Numbered from the stretch's first letter, positions 11,901 to 23,579 are shown. The stretch: 64,000 bases of DNA from Tulasnella sp. 424 (GCA_019633425.1 WSUB01000021.1:248001-312000); one strand, 5' to 3'. The notes: generated from the letters alone by a model not told the origin. Made by a program: numbers and translations.

Positions 11901-12191
11901 TAAGATAAGATAAGAAGTCACCCGCCCACCGGCATTAGGCGAGGCTTCTGTTTGCCTATGCGGTGAAGTGAATTCCGTTTGTTGTGTATCCATCTGATTA
12001 TTCATGCGTGAGACAATCTATTAACGCCGAGGAGGTCCGGGTGCGTCCCGCGTCAAAATCGAGACAGTTGACGATAGAATCACGAGCGCTCATCGGGCCA
12101 AGAGAGATAAATAAACGAGATAGCTCCTCCCTCTCGCCACCACCACCATCAACTCCCTCTCCACCTCCTATCAGATATACGCAAAAGCACA

Positions 12192-13134
12192 ATGGCTCTT
12201 CAGCCCTCTCTCTCGCCGTTCGTCATCGGTCCATACGGCGCTCCTCACACTCTGGAGTTTTTCTATGACATCGTTTGCCCTTTCTCGAGGAAATCCTACG
12301 CCAACCTCCGTAGCGTCCTTGAGCCTCAATTCGTCAACGATAAGTACAAGGATAAGCTTAAGATCATTATTAGGCTTCAACCTCAACCCTGGTTAGTACT
12401 TGTTCGGCACCGCAATGAACTCTATTTCGGACTGACCACCCGGGGCGACGCTATCACGTCTAATATAGGCACGTCGCAAGCCATTTTTGTCACGAAGCTG
12501 TCCTAGCTGTTGCTCGCGTCGCACCTGATCAGCTCCTGAATTACTTGGATGTTGTAAGTGACTGCCAACGGAGTCTCAGGGAGAAAGGGTCTCCTAACTT
12601 GGTTGCTGTATTTTGTAGCTCTACCCAGTCAATGAAACATTCTACGATATCCCAGCTTCTACTCTCACTCCAGTCCAGATCCGCGAGAAGCTTGCTGGCA
12701 TCGCTGAACCCGTCATTGGATCGGAGAAGCTCGCCGCCGTCAACGAGGTATGCTCTTCTGTGACATGATGCCTGGTTGACCTCAGAGCAAAATAACATGC
12801 GACCTCCGACTACCGTAGCTTCTAAAGCACAAGAGTACACCGAACGGTGGTGTCGGTGTGACTGAGGAGCTCAAGTACTCTAGTACGTGACCTACTCGAG
12901 TCATGACGTCATCGCAGGGCGCTAACAGGCCAACCTTTACGCGCACCAGTCAAGATCAGTCGTCAAAACAGCATCCACACTTCTCCTACTGTTCTTTGGG
13001 ACGGCCTAGTCCAAGAGCAAGTATCCTGTGAGTTGGAATCTATCGATTACTAGGCCTTTGACTAATGGGTGAGCCTTCTTACAGCTTCCTGGGGCGAGAA
13101 GGAATGGACCGACTTCTTCAATGCGAAGGTCTAA
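12192..13134 (+). CDS. Thioredoxin-fold (DsbA-like) protein
   Basis: Exon 1 starts MALQPSLSPFVIGPYGAPH (12192) and carries LEFFYDIVCPFSRKSY. This is the thioredoxin-fold active-site position, with CPFS in place of CxxC. It is followed by LKIIIRLQPQPW and a donor at 12392. Later exons give HVASHFCHEAVLAVARVAPD, QLLNYLDV, then LYPVNETFYDIPASTLTPV, EKLAGIAEPVIGSEKLAAVN, LLKHKSTPNGGVGVTEELKY and RQNSIHTSPTVLWDGLVQE. The end is SSWGEKEWTDFFNAKV and TAA at 13132-13134. The helical insertion between the CPFS motif and the cis-Pro region (HTSPTV) is typical of DsbA-like proteins. Loss of the second cysteine argues against disulfide oxidase activity; a reductase or GST-like role is open. It seems intact. 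Confidence 0.8.
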
Positions 13135-13661
13135 ACATAAAAGATGAACGCATTTGATCCGCTCCTGTTCACTCTAGTTGACTGAAAATATTTCTTGGTG
13201 CATGTTGAACCTACTGCGATGATCGGGGTACCCCGACGCGTTGTCGCTCCGCTGTGGCTGTTCATCTATGAGTCCATAATGAGCTTGATATTAGAAGGGC
13301 GTTTATTCAACTGTCAACGCAGCTTAGCTTCTCACAACTGCGATGTGGACGAATGTAATGAGCTATGGTCGAGCCGCCGTGTGGCCAGTGTCATCGTAAG
13401 CTCACGTGCACTGTATGGCTCTCCCAAAACAATTATCCACATAATGGGCGGCTCTCCCAAGACTGGTAGTCACTGATTGTGGACGAATCAAGCTGAAAGG
13501 GCTCGGCATCCTCGAATCATCTTAAAAGATCAGACTTTGCCTAAGCGCCTGAAAGGTCTAGAGAATATGAATACAGAGAGTTTTCCCATCCTAAACTTCA
13601 ATTATTGTTGCTTAAAGAGGCTAAGAGGGACTCCAAATTACAGGTTCAAAGCGTTCTTTAA
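13135..13661. other. Intergenic between convergent genes
   Basis: No gene seen. A short motif near 13190-13215 (CTTGGTGCATGTTGAA) recurs at about 20910-20930, so part of this spacer belongs to the duplicated flank of the ubiquitin-like array. Confidence 0.4.
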
Positions 13662-15275
13662 CTAGAAAACCTCCATCCCGCCCCACTCCAGGACTCGGAA
13701 AAGACTTGTATCTCGCTGTCGAACACCATCGACTCCAACAATCGCCACCCAGAAAACAACGTCTTTCGATGAACGTTCTTGAGCTTCCTGCCACTCAGAC
13801 AGTCTGTCGGGAGGAATTCCCTGGAAGAGCATGAACACTCGGGTGACAATGTCCGGGAGTGGATTGATTTCCAATGGAGCCGAAGCTTCGTAGTCGACCT
13901 GTGGGAGGAAACGGATCGCGACGAACTCGTGTTTGAGAATTGAGGGAAGCCAGTAGCTGCGGTTAGGAGAAGTGAGATACCACCAGCAAAGACAACAAGA
14001 ACGAGCGACATACGTAATGAACGAAGTTCGAGCCTCTACGTGCAACCCCAACGAAGTGAGGCATCTGTCAAGGTATGAAGCCATGTCGTGAACAGAGAGA
14101 ACGACCGAGTCCTGAGACGAGCACTTGGTAACTCCCGGTATGAAGCCGTTCCTCGGATAGAACTCCTGCGTTTTGGAGGAGACGAGAGAACGTGTAAGTC
14201 CTGGTGAATTTTGAGGATTCGGGTTGGTCATTGTCGGGTCCGTCCTATCGTATGGGACTTCGAATAAGTGACTTTCAAACGAAAAACTGGGTAGAACGAA
14301 CTCAGCTTCCCAAAAGAGATAGGCCACCTTCGTCGACGCTCCTTTCACTGTCATCACTCCATTTGGGTCGCAGACTACATTCCACTCAGCGCTTCGACGA
14401 TGTTTTTCACCCTGGGCAGCTTGTTTCTCGGGCATAGGGTACAGCGCTGAGAATCTCCAATGAGGGACGAGGGATAGCTTGACAGAGGCATCGATAGGTG
14501 CCGGTGGGTAGAGGTAGATCACAGGCTTTTCGCCTCTGAGCTTAAGCACGAGGTGAAGGATCGCCCCATTCGTGATGCCATACGATGCCAAGGTCCGTTG
14601 ACCCGCTGGCAGCACTGGCTCAGCGAGGGGCTGGTCTTGACACTTGAGAATCGCTTTCTTATCATTGCTCGCCCCTTTTGTCGCGACAACAGTGTCACAG
14701 GAATCAGGGTCACTGAAGGAAGGCGACCGACGCGTCGGGGACATACTGGTGACTGGTTGGCCTTGGTGGGACGCGCCATGGAAATCCGGACCAGGTTTGT
14801 GGGACCTTTCGAGCTCGGCAATCCTCTTCAGTGTTCTAGATCGGGGTTGCCAACCGGCTGGACAGGCATGCGCTTCGCAGGCTGACCAATGTTTGGGGCT
14901 CGAGAGGGAATGGCTCGCACCCGCTGGTTTGTCGGTGTCGTCCGCAACGTCGACCTCGAATACCGCGACACCCTTGGAGGCTAACTGCCAAGAGTCAGGG
15001 TGAATCTCGATAACCCCCTGTGCTGAGTACTGGGGAAGCTGAGCCGAGAGAACAATGCGGTCCAGTGCCGTCTGCCTCAAAGACTTGAAATATCGAGTCG
15101 CGATGAGGACAGCTTCCTACAAGTAAACATTTAAGACGGATGAGATTAAGGCGGACAGTGAATACTTTAGGGGTCACCTGACTTGATGTGTCTTCGGACG
15201 GATCACAGCGACTTTCCTCCCTTTGTGTTGAAGGAAAACCATGTTTGGGCTTTCTGGAGACCGCCTAGGTGGCAT
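13662..15275 (-). CDS. Ubiquitin-like / KPVIYLYPP family, gene B (eroded ubiquitin-like domain)
   Basis: Exon 1 (15275-15183, 31 codons, MPPRRSPESPNMVFLQHKGR) joins in phase 0 to a long exon starting at 15116 (EAVLIATRYFKSLRQTALDR). That exon stays open to the TAG at 13662. The N-terminal domain is complete (AQLPQYSAQGVIEIHPDSW). The ubiquitin-like part is eroded: the first strands are replaced by a Ser/Pro-rich stretch, and only GQRTLASYGITNGAILHLV remains. Next come [94 protein letters not shown] and WGGMEVF. The conserved intron before YWLPS (13957-14013, 57 bases) is present and in frame. An intron after FWEAE is uncertain. It is probably expressed, but diverged from C and D. Confidence 0.72.
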
Positions 15276-15725
15276 GGAACGATACGTTGTTGAGAGCATG
15301 GAGCCGAAGGTGATAGATAATGCAGTCCCGCGTTTGATGTCATTCAGAACGAAAGGGGCTTTATCCGATGGAGCGGGATTTGGGAAGGGCCCGGAATTGC
15401 CAAATACGGTTGTGTACTGCAACCACCATCCGTTATCGGGAGGACCACGATTACCCAAATCTCCTAAAGACATCTCGAGATTTAATCTGGAAACCTCGCA
15501 GACTTTTCATAAAGAGCTCAAGTTACGTATATGTTCTTCTTTCAAACAAGTCCGAGATGCGCTCTGGCGGGTTGATGCCGTCCACTTCGAAATTGCATCA
15601 TATGGTTTACATCACAGCGTACATGAGATTAACGGGAGCGTCAAGCGCATCAGGGGAAATATACATGATACATAACCCGGAAGTGTCTGCGCCACGGGCT
15701 AATACGCGGAACGAGTCGTTTTCCC
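15276..15725. repeat. Array spacer, copy 1
   Basis: Spacer between genes B and C. Bases about 15300-15725 are closely repeated at about 17640-18431 between C and D, with extra sequence inserted there. A fragment recurs near 25060-25200. It holds the 3' flank of gene C and no supported gene. Confidence 0.6.
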
Positions 15726-17370
15726 TCATCGGACTTCCATGCCTCCCCATTCTAAAACTCGGAAAAGACTTTCGTCCCTTTGTCGAGAATCTTCAACACC
15801 AACAATGGCTTTCCAGAGGTTGACATCTTCCAAAGAGCGTTCACGGGCTTCTTCCCAATCAGCCAATTGGTCTGTCTGGATCCCTTCGAAGAGCATAAAG
15901 AGCCTTGTGACAACGTCGGGTTTGGGGCTAATATTGAGCGGCGCGGAAGCCTCAAAGTCGACTTGTGGAAGGAAGCGAAGCGCAAGGTGCTCGTGCTTGA
16001 GGAATGAGGGCAGCCAATAGCTGTGGATAGGCTGATTGAGACAAGGCGACGAGCGGAAGGAAAGGCCCGAAAATGACGCACGTAATGAAAGAAGTCCTCG
16101 CCTCCGTGTGAAAGCCAAGTGCAAGGAGAGTTTTCTCGAGATATGGAGGTACTTCTTGTGCAGACATTACGACTGAATCTTGCGGTGAGCACCTGGTGGC
16201 ACCAGGTATAAACCCTGCACGGGTGCGAGGTGCTTCTGGGCGAGCAAACGGGAGAGGAGAGGGAGAACGAGATGCGGGCGGGGACTCCGGGAGACCCGTT
16301 GCAGATTCGGTCCTGAAAACAGGCAGGCTTGGTAAGGAATGATAATGGTATGACAGATCCGACTTACTCGGCCTCCCAGAAGATATACGCCACTTCGGTT
16401 GAACTTCCTTCCATAGTCATCATTCCGCATGGGTGAGCGATGACGTCCCATTCGGCGGTCTGAGAACACTTGCCCTCCTTAAAGGACCCTTTCACTGGCA
16501 GAGGGTAGACAGCTGAGAATTTCCATTGAGGAACGAGAGAGAGCTGGACTTTGGCGTTGATAGGCGTGGGCGGGTATAGATAAATGACAGGTTTCGCGCC
16601 TCTCAAGCGGAGAACGACGTGGAGAAGAACTCCACTCGTGATCAAATAGTCCGCGAGAGTCCGACCCTCCTCGAGCTGCTTCCCACCAAAAATAAGTCGT
16701 TGCTGATCTGGAGGAATTCCTGAGATGTCGTGAATCTTTGTCTTCAGTCTATAGATGTCGTCGGAAGGATAAAGGTCATCGATGACGTCGTCCCTCCCTG
16801 TTTGCTGCCGAGCAAGGATCGAGAATGACTTTTCTCCGGGCCCTAATTTTACGTTTGTATAGTCCAGATATCCATATGCAGAGAGAGTAAAAAACGTACC
16901 ACGAATGCGAGGCGCCCCCGATTGGCCAGCTGGAGGAAGTTGAGGCTGAGCAGAGGCCTGCGCATGAAGGGGCTGCGTCAAATCGACCTCTTCCTCTTTT
17001 TCTTTCTTTACTTCTTCCACTTCTTCGACCTTCATCTCTTCTTCTATGATTCCTACAGTAAAATGCTTGACCCCGTTGGTGGCCAGTTGCCAAGCTTCTG
17101 GAGCGATCTCGACAACACCCTCCTCGCGATGATCCGGTAAACGGGCGGAGATGCCGATTCTGTCGGGCGGTATTCCTTTCAGAGCAGGAAAGGTCTTCTT
17201 GGCTAGATTTACAGCATCCTAGAATCGGCTTTATATCAGTCACGGGAGAGGAGACACGAGAAGAAAGGTCGCTATACTTCGTGTGTCGCGGGACGAGCAA
17301 ACGTGACTTTTCTACGCTTGTAGGTAAAGAAAACAAGGTTCGAAGTCTCTGAGCTACGAGCCGGAGCCAT
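15726..17370 (-). CDS. Ubiquitin-like / KPVIYLYPP family, gene C (intact, 470 aa)
   Basis: Five exons fit one open frame: 17370-17278, 17218-16900, 16842-16368, 16312-16082 and 16020-15726. The N-terminal domain is [20 protein letters not shown], then [20 protein letters not shown] and [20 protein letters not shown] Glu/Lys-rich linker ([19 protein letters not shown]) follows. The ubiquitin-like domain runs from [15 protein letters not shown] through [20 protein letters not shown] to VVLRLRGA, and is followed at once by [15 protein letters not shown]. The C-terminal domain has [74 protein letters not shown] and WGGMEVR. From memory, KPVIYLYP followed by YWLP and EWGG blocks also marks a bacterial family of unknown function. 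The terminal Gly-Gly of ubiquitin is Gly-Ala here. Confidence 0.85.
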
Positions 17371-18431
17371 GATAGCCTAGCTATGCTTTGGTGGCAGGGG
17401 GGAAAAGGGCAACGATATGGGCGTCAACGGCAGCGAGCAATTGGGCAGGCGTTGCCAGTCTCGGTCGGAACTTGGAGCGGTGGTCACTTGCACGTTGTAC
17501 ACAAACAGCTCCACACAACCTTTCTGCACCTATCTGTGAGAGCCGCATCTAGTCGTGGCTAAATGCAAAGCAAAGTTGCTTTCAGCATGAAGTAAAACAA
17601 CAATTGGTGTGGGGAGAGAATACGCAATGTGTACGCTCATCCCGCTCTGGGGAAACGCCAACCCACCAGAGCATGGGCCAGACCACTGTTGGGAGCATAG
17701 TCCCGCAGTTGATACCATCCGAGAAAGAAAGGGGCTTATCTGATAGAGCGGGAAGGACCCCGAGTTGCCAAATGCGGTTGTGTATTGCGGCCACGGTTCG
17801 TGATCGGGAGGACCACGATTACCCTTTTGGAGACATCTCGAGAGTTAAGCTGCTCACTCCCACTGCTGGGTCTGCTCAGATATACTGTACATAAATTTCC
17901 TACATAGAATCGAATACGAATGTGCCTTTCCGACACCGATCCACTAGACTCCAGGTTGGGTGAGCCGGGCCACCACAAAGAAGGCGACCCGACTGGAACC
18001 ACAAGGGGTACGAAGACCAAAGGCACCCCCTGGGCGCTTATGGAGGAGAAAAGTGGGATGGCGGTGGGCAAAAGAAGTCGCTATAGCAGGGGAGACGAGA
18101 GGGGATGGTGGTAAAGGTGACCGCATCTTGCGGTCCCCACGCATCCCCCTTAGGGTCCGCGAGCCGAAGAACTCCCTCAACCGGGAGTTCTCGCAGGAAA
18201 CCTCGCAGACCTTCCACGGAGAGCTCAAATTACGTTTAGGTTCTTCTTTCAAACAAGTCCGAGATGCGCTGGGGCGGGTTGATGCCGCCCACTTCGAAAT
18301 TGCGTCATATGGTTTACAACACGGCGCACATGAGACTAACGGGAGCGTAAAGCCTATAGGGGCAAATAGACATGAAACACCCGGGAATGTCTGCGCTACG
18401 GGCCAATACGCGGAACGAGTCCTTTTTTCCT
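17371..18431. repeat. Array spacer, copy 2
   Basis: Spacer between C and D. The parts near 17640-17840 and 18180-18431 closely match the B-C spacer at 15300-15725, which shows that gene plus spacer was the duplicated unit. Short ORFs inside are not conserved in frame. Confidence 0.6.
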
Positions 18432-20075
18432 TCATCGAACTTCCATGCCTCCCCATTCTAAAACTCGAAAAAGACTCTTATCACTTTGCCGAGAATCTTC
18501 GACACCAACAACGTCTTTCCAGAAATTGATATCTTCCAAAGAACGTTCATGGGCTTCTTCCCAATCCGCCAATCGGTCCGTCGGGATCCCTTCAAAGAGC
18601 ATGAAGACTCTTGTAACAACGTCGGGTTTGGGGCTGATATCGAGCGGCGCAGAGGCCTCAAAATCGACTTGTGGAAGGAAGCGGAGTGCAAGGTGTTCGT
18701 GCTTGAGGAACGAGGGCAGCCAATAGCTGTCGATAGACTGACTGAGACAAGGCAACGAGCGGAAGGGAAGGCCCGAAAAGGACGCACGTAATGAAAGAAG
18801 TCCTCGCCTCCGTGTGAAAGCCAAGTGCAAGGAGAGTTTTCTCGAGATATGGAGGGGCTTCTTGCGCAGACATGACGGCTGAATCTTGCGGTGAGCACCT
18901 GGTGGTACCAGGTATAAACCCTGCATGGACGCGAGGTGCCTCTGAGTGAGCGAACGGGAGAGGTGAGGGAGAACGAGATGCGGGCGGTGAGTCCGGGAGA
19001 CCCGTTGCAGATTCAGTCCTGAAAACAGGCAAGCTTGGTAAGGAATAAAGATGGTACGATGGATGAAACTTACTCGGCCTCCCAGAAAATATACCCCACT
19101 TCCGTTGAGCTTCCTTTCATAGTCATCATTCCGCATGGGTGCGCAACAACGTCCCACTCGGCGGACTGAGAACACTTGCCCTCCTTGAAAGACCCTCCAA
19201 CTGGCTGGGGGTAAACAGCTGAGAATTTCCATTGGGGAACGAGAGACAGCTGGACTTTAGCGTTGATAGGCGTGGGCGGGTATAAATAGATGACAGGTTT
19301 CGCGCCTCTTAGGCGGAGGTAGCCGTGGAGAGTACTCTCATCCTGGATTGAATAGTCGGCCAACGTCCGATCGTCCTTGAGTTGATTCCCAGCAAAAGTA
19401 AGTCGTTGATCCCCTATAGGCATTCCTGAGATATCTTGAATTTTGCCCTTCAGCTTGTTGATGTCATCGCTTGGATGAAGGTCGCGGATTTCGTAGGTTT
19501 CCCCAGTTAGTGTCTTAACAAAGATACGCAATGACTGTTCTCTAGGCTCTGATTTCATGTCAAATAAGTAATAGGTCCGTTCGCAGAGAGAATAAACAGC
19601 GTACTGTGAGTGCGGGACGCCCATGACTGGCCAGCTGGAGGAAGTTGAGGCTGAGCAGAGGACTGCGCATAAAGGGGCTTCATTAAATCGTCCGCTTCCT
19701 CTTTTTCTTTTTTTACTTCTTCCACTTCTTCGACCTTGATTTCTTCTTCTATGATTCCTACAGTAAAGTGCTTGACTCCATTGGTAGCCAGTTTCCAGGC
19801 TTCTGGAGCAATCTCGACGACGCCCTCCTCGCGATGATCCGGTAAACGGGCGGAGATGCCGATTCTCTCGGGCGGTATTCCTTTCAGTGCAGAAAACGTC
19901 TTCTTGGCTAAATTTACAGCATCCTTAGAACGGCTTTATATCAGTCGCGGGAGCGGAGACATGAGAAGAAAGGTCGCTATACTTCATGTGTCGCGGGGCG
20001 AGCAAACGTAACTTTTCTGCGCTTGTAGGTAAAGAAAACCAGGCTTGAGGTCTCTGAGTTACGGGCGGGCGGCAT
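18432..20075 (-). CDS. Ubiquitin-like / KPVIYLYPP family, gene D (intact, 470 aa)
   Basis: Exons are 20075-19983, 19923-19605, 19548-19074, 19018-18788 and 18726-18432. All five lengths equal those of gene C (93, 319, 475, 231, 295 bases). The N-terminal domain starts [20 protein letters not shown]. The linker again contains [20 protein letters not shown]. The ubiquitin-like domain is the most ubiquitin-like of the set: [55 protein letters not shown] and [10 protein letters not shown]. It is followed by [20 protein letters not shown]. The C-terminal part has [79 protein letters not shown] and WGGMEVR. Preserved exon lengths and frame after duplication suggest selection or a recent origin. Function unknown. 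Confidence 0.87.
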
Positions 20076-21423
20076 AGTAGCCTGGCTGTGGCTTGGCTGC
20101 TGAAGAAAAAGAGGCAAAGAACGCAGCGAGGGATAAGGCGGGCGTGGCCAGTCTCGGTCGGAACTTGGAGGGAGGTCACTTGCACATGTACACAAACAGC
20201 ACCACACGGCCCTTCGAATGCCCTCGTCTGCGACAACTGCTCCTCGTGACCAGTCGCAAAGCAATTCAGCGCTCACCATAAAGGTGAATGGTAATTGGTG
20301 GAGGGGATGCACAACTAACTCACCGAGCATGGGCCACCCGTCTCCAGTTTGTCGCTATGGGCTGCACGCTGATATAGCATTTAAAGTCGATTATACAAAT
20401 CAATCAGGCATCTTATAAATACTGTGCGCAGGTCTAGGGAGCACAAGCGATTGCTGGTGCTTAACATGGAAAGAGAGAACCAGATATAACGAGAACGATG
20501 ACCGGAATCCAAACGTCAAGAAGACCTCACGCGAACCTACTGTATTAGGTCTGGGGTCCTGCGAACTCGCATCGGTTCATGATGTCTAACTATGACCGAA
20601 GGTGGATACGTTGCAGGCGTTCATTATCCAGGCTTAGACTCGAGAATGCGAGCCAAAGCCCATGTCAACATAGGATGGAACGGCGGATCCGGATGGCAAT
20701 CTTAAGCAAAGAGATCAGCCTCCCGAGGAATCGGGAAACGAAAATTGACCGGTTACTTTTCAGTGCATGCTTTGCAGGGCTATTGACGGAGGAGGACAGA
20801 AGAGACATCAGACAAATCCTCGATGTCGTAGCTCGAGAGGCTTTGTCTGACATCTGATATTATTCCGGCAAAGCACAAATGGCGTGCACTTCATTTGACC
20901 GAAAATAGTCCTTGGTGCATGTTGAAATCAACCGTGATTATCGAGAGCGAGGAGTTCATGTTGCTCCAGTCGACTTTTTTCCTTCGTACAGACGCTCGAT
21001 CGTTGGAAGAGATTTTATCCAGGGCTGACATATCTTGGCTTCGAGCGGCTACGATGTAGGCAATATCGCCGAATTGAATTTGTCCGTTGGCGAGCTACTA
21101 TCCCGCGACCGAAGTGATAGTGAACCAGTACGTGATGCATGGCTATAAGACAATCAGGTGTAGGAAGGAACACGATTACCCACGATTCATAAAAGTCGAC
21201 GGAATTCTCACAGTGAGTTCAAAGGAGCGTCCACGCTCTCTTGAATGGATCCGAGGGGCGCGATGACCAGTTGATACTGCACACCGTGAAATCGGTTCAA
21301 TAATTTCATCACGACGTATAAGAAACTAGTAGGAGCGAGAAGCGGATTTAATTAACCAAACATGAGACATAGCGTGGTACTGCCTGCGCAACCGGCCAGA
21401 ATTGGGAACGAGCGATTGCTCCT
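20076..21423. other. Spacer between genes D and E
   Basis: It holds the promoter side of D and the 3' flank of E. Apart from the small ORF at 20579-20857, nothing coding is recognised. Bases near 20890-20930 match the flank at about 13190-13215. Confidence 0.4.
20579..20857 (+). CDS. Small ORF of 92 codons with a decayed relative at 26.97-27.07 kb
   Basis: The ORF starts MMSNYDRRWIRCRRSLSR and ends LLTEEDRRDIRQILDVVARE then ALSDI. The last third predicts an amphipathic helix and recurs with frame damage at about 26970-27070, next to another ubiquitin-like family fragment. I do not recognise it. It may be the last exon of a larger lost gene rather than a complete protein. Confidence 0.25.
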   Translation: MMSNYDRRWIRCRRSLSRLRLENASQSPCQHRMERRIRMAILSKEISLPRNRETKIDRLLFSACFAGLLTEEDRRDIRQILDVVAREALSDI

Positions 21424-23101
21424 TCATCGAACTTCCATACCTCCCCATTCTAAAACTCGGAAAAGACTCTCATCGCTTTGTCGAGAATCTTCGACACCAA
21501 CAACGTCTTTCCAGAAATTGACATCTTCCAAAGAACGTTCACGGGCTTCTTCCCAATCCGCCAATCGGTCCGTTGGGATCCCCTCAAAGAGCATGAAGAC
21601 TCTTGTAACGACGTCGGGTTTGGGGCTGATATCGAGCGGCGCGGAAGCCTCAAAATCGACTTGCGGAAGAAAGCGAAGCGCAAGGTGCTCGTGCTTGAGG
21701 AAGGAGGGCAGCCAATAACTGTGAATATGGCGCTTGGACTTAGACAAAGCGGCGAATAAAGAGAGGCACGGAAACAACCCACGTGATGAAAGAGGTTCTC
21801 GCTTCAGTGTGGAAGCCAAGTGCAAGAAGCGTTTTCTCGAGATATGGAGGCACTTCTTGTGCCGACATGACGACTGAATCTTGAGGCGAGCACCTGGTGG
21901 TGCCAGGTATGAACCCCACGCGGGCGCGCGGTGCCTTTGAGTGAGCGAAGGAGAGAGGAGAGGGAGAACGAGACGTGGGCGGAGAGTCCGGGAGACCCGG
22001 TGCAGGTTCAGTCCTGAAGACAGGCAAGCTTGGTAAGGAATGATAGGTGTTCCCCTGATCAGACTCACTCAGCCTCCCAGAAAATATACGCCACTTCCGT
22101 GGAAGTTCCTTCCGCGGTCATCATTCCGTTCGGGTGGGCGACAACCTTCCACTCGGCGGTCTGCGAACACTTGCCCTCCTTGAAGGACCCTTTAACCGGC
22201 TGAGGGTAGACAGCGGATAATTTCCATTGAGGAACAAGGGAGAGCTGGACGTTGGCGTTGATAGATGTTGGCGGGTATAAATAAATGACAGGTTTCCCGC
22301 CTTTCATGCGGAGGACAATGTGAATAGTAGTTCCCCTTCTGATCGAATAGTTGGCGAGCGTGCGACCTTCCTCGAGTTGGAACCCGGCGAAAATAAGTCG
22401 TTGCTGGTCTGGAGGCATTGCTGAGACATCGTAAATCTTTGTCTTCAGTCTGTAGATGTCGTCACTGGGATAAAGATCACCGATGATGTAGACTTTCCCG
22501 GTGAGCGTCCGAGCAGTGATCCAGAATGACTGTTCTCCAGACCCTGATTTGATGTCGGATAAATCATATGTCCATGTGCGCAGGGAGTAAACAACGTACC
22601 ACGAGCGCGAGACACCCTTGACGGGCTAGCGGTTGGAGGTGGAGGCTGAGCAGAGAACTGCGCATGGCCGGGCAGCGTCACATCGTCCTCTTCCTCTTTT
22701 TTCACCTCTTCCTCTTCTTCGGCTTTGATGTCCTCTTCTATTCTTCTTCGGCTTTGATGTCTTCTTCTATAATTCCTAGAGTTAAGTCCTTGACCCCGTT
22801 GGTGGCTAGTTTCCAGGCGTCTGGAGCGATCTCGACGACGCCCTCCTCGCGATGATCCGGCAAAAGGGCGGAGATGCTGATCATCTCGGGCGGTATTCCT
22901 TTCAGTGCAGGAAACGTCTTCTTGGCTAAATTTACGGCATCCTGAAACCGACTTTATATCAGCCGCGCGAGTGGAGCAATGTCGGGGGAGGTTAATAGAT
23001 ACGGCATGTGTCGCGGGACAAGTAATCGTGACTTTTCTCCGCTTGTAGGTAAAGGACACAAGGGTTAACGGTGAAGTGTATGAGCTACGAGTGGCAGGCA
23101 T
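21424..23101 (-). pseudogene. Ubiquitin-like / KPVIYLYPP family, gene E, broken by a 29-bp duplication
   Basis: Exons are 23101-23003, 22941-22600, 22543-22069, 22013-21783 and 21718-21424; exons 3-5 have the same lengths as in C and D. Exon 1 starts MPATRSSYTSPLTLVSFTYK. In exon 2, inside the acidic linker, a 29-base unit containing CTTCTTCGGCTTTGATG (plus strand) is tandemly repeated at about 22715-22772. Because 29 is not a multiple of three, the frame shifts and meets a TAG at 22740-22738. Without it the exon would be 313 bases, in frame with C and D. Downstream coding is clean: [85 protein letters not shown] and WGGMEVR. The ubiquitin-like domain here keeps Gly-Gly before KPVIYLYPP. Probably a recent pseudogene, or an allele. 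Confidence 0.8.
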
Positions 23102-23579
23102 AGTAGTTGAGTTATGCTTTGGTGGTAGGAGGGAATATGGGCATCAACGGGAGGAAGGGATTCTGGTTTGCCAGTCCAAGATGGAACAATAGTGGCTTGT
23201 AAGTACATAAACATAAACAGCCCCATACAATCCCTTCGAGAATTGTATCCCATGACCAATGCAGGATACTCTTCAACACGGAGTCTGTACCCATATCGCG
23301 CTCTTGGAACCCAATCCATGCGTCCAGGTTGTCACAATAATCTGCACATTGATAGAATTCAAATCCAGTTACAAAAGGCCCTCACAAAGCGGAGCTCCAG
23401 GTACAGTAACACGCTCGATTGCTCGCGCTAGAGTTGGAAAGACAGAACAAAATAAAACAAGGAAGCTAGCGGAAAACTAATGGGCAGACAACCGTCGCGG
23501 TTTGGCATATTACGCTCACGGTCCGTCGTGGATGGCATGGGTTCTCACTGCGATCGAAGAACGGAACCAGCGCCCGGGA
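23102..23579. other. Intergenic, promoter side of gene E
   Basis: No gene supported. It holds the upstream region of gene E and the 3' flank of the zinc-finger gene. Confidence 0.35.

Noticed and set aside
15241..15823. Plus-strand ORFs of 144-151 codons over genes B and C and their spacer
   Set aside because: They are antisense shadows of the minus-strand family genes or of the repeated spacer; similar shadows recur over C, D and E.
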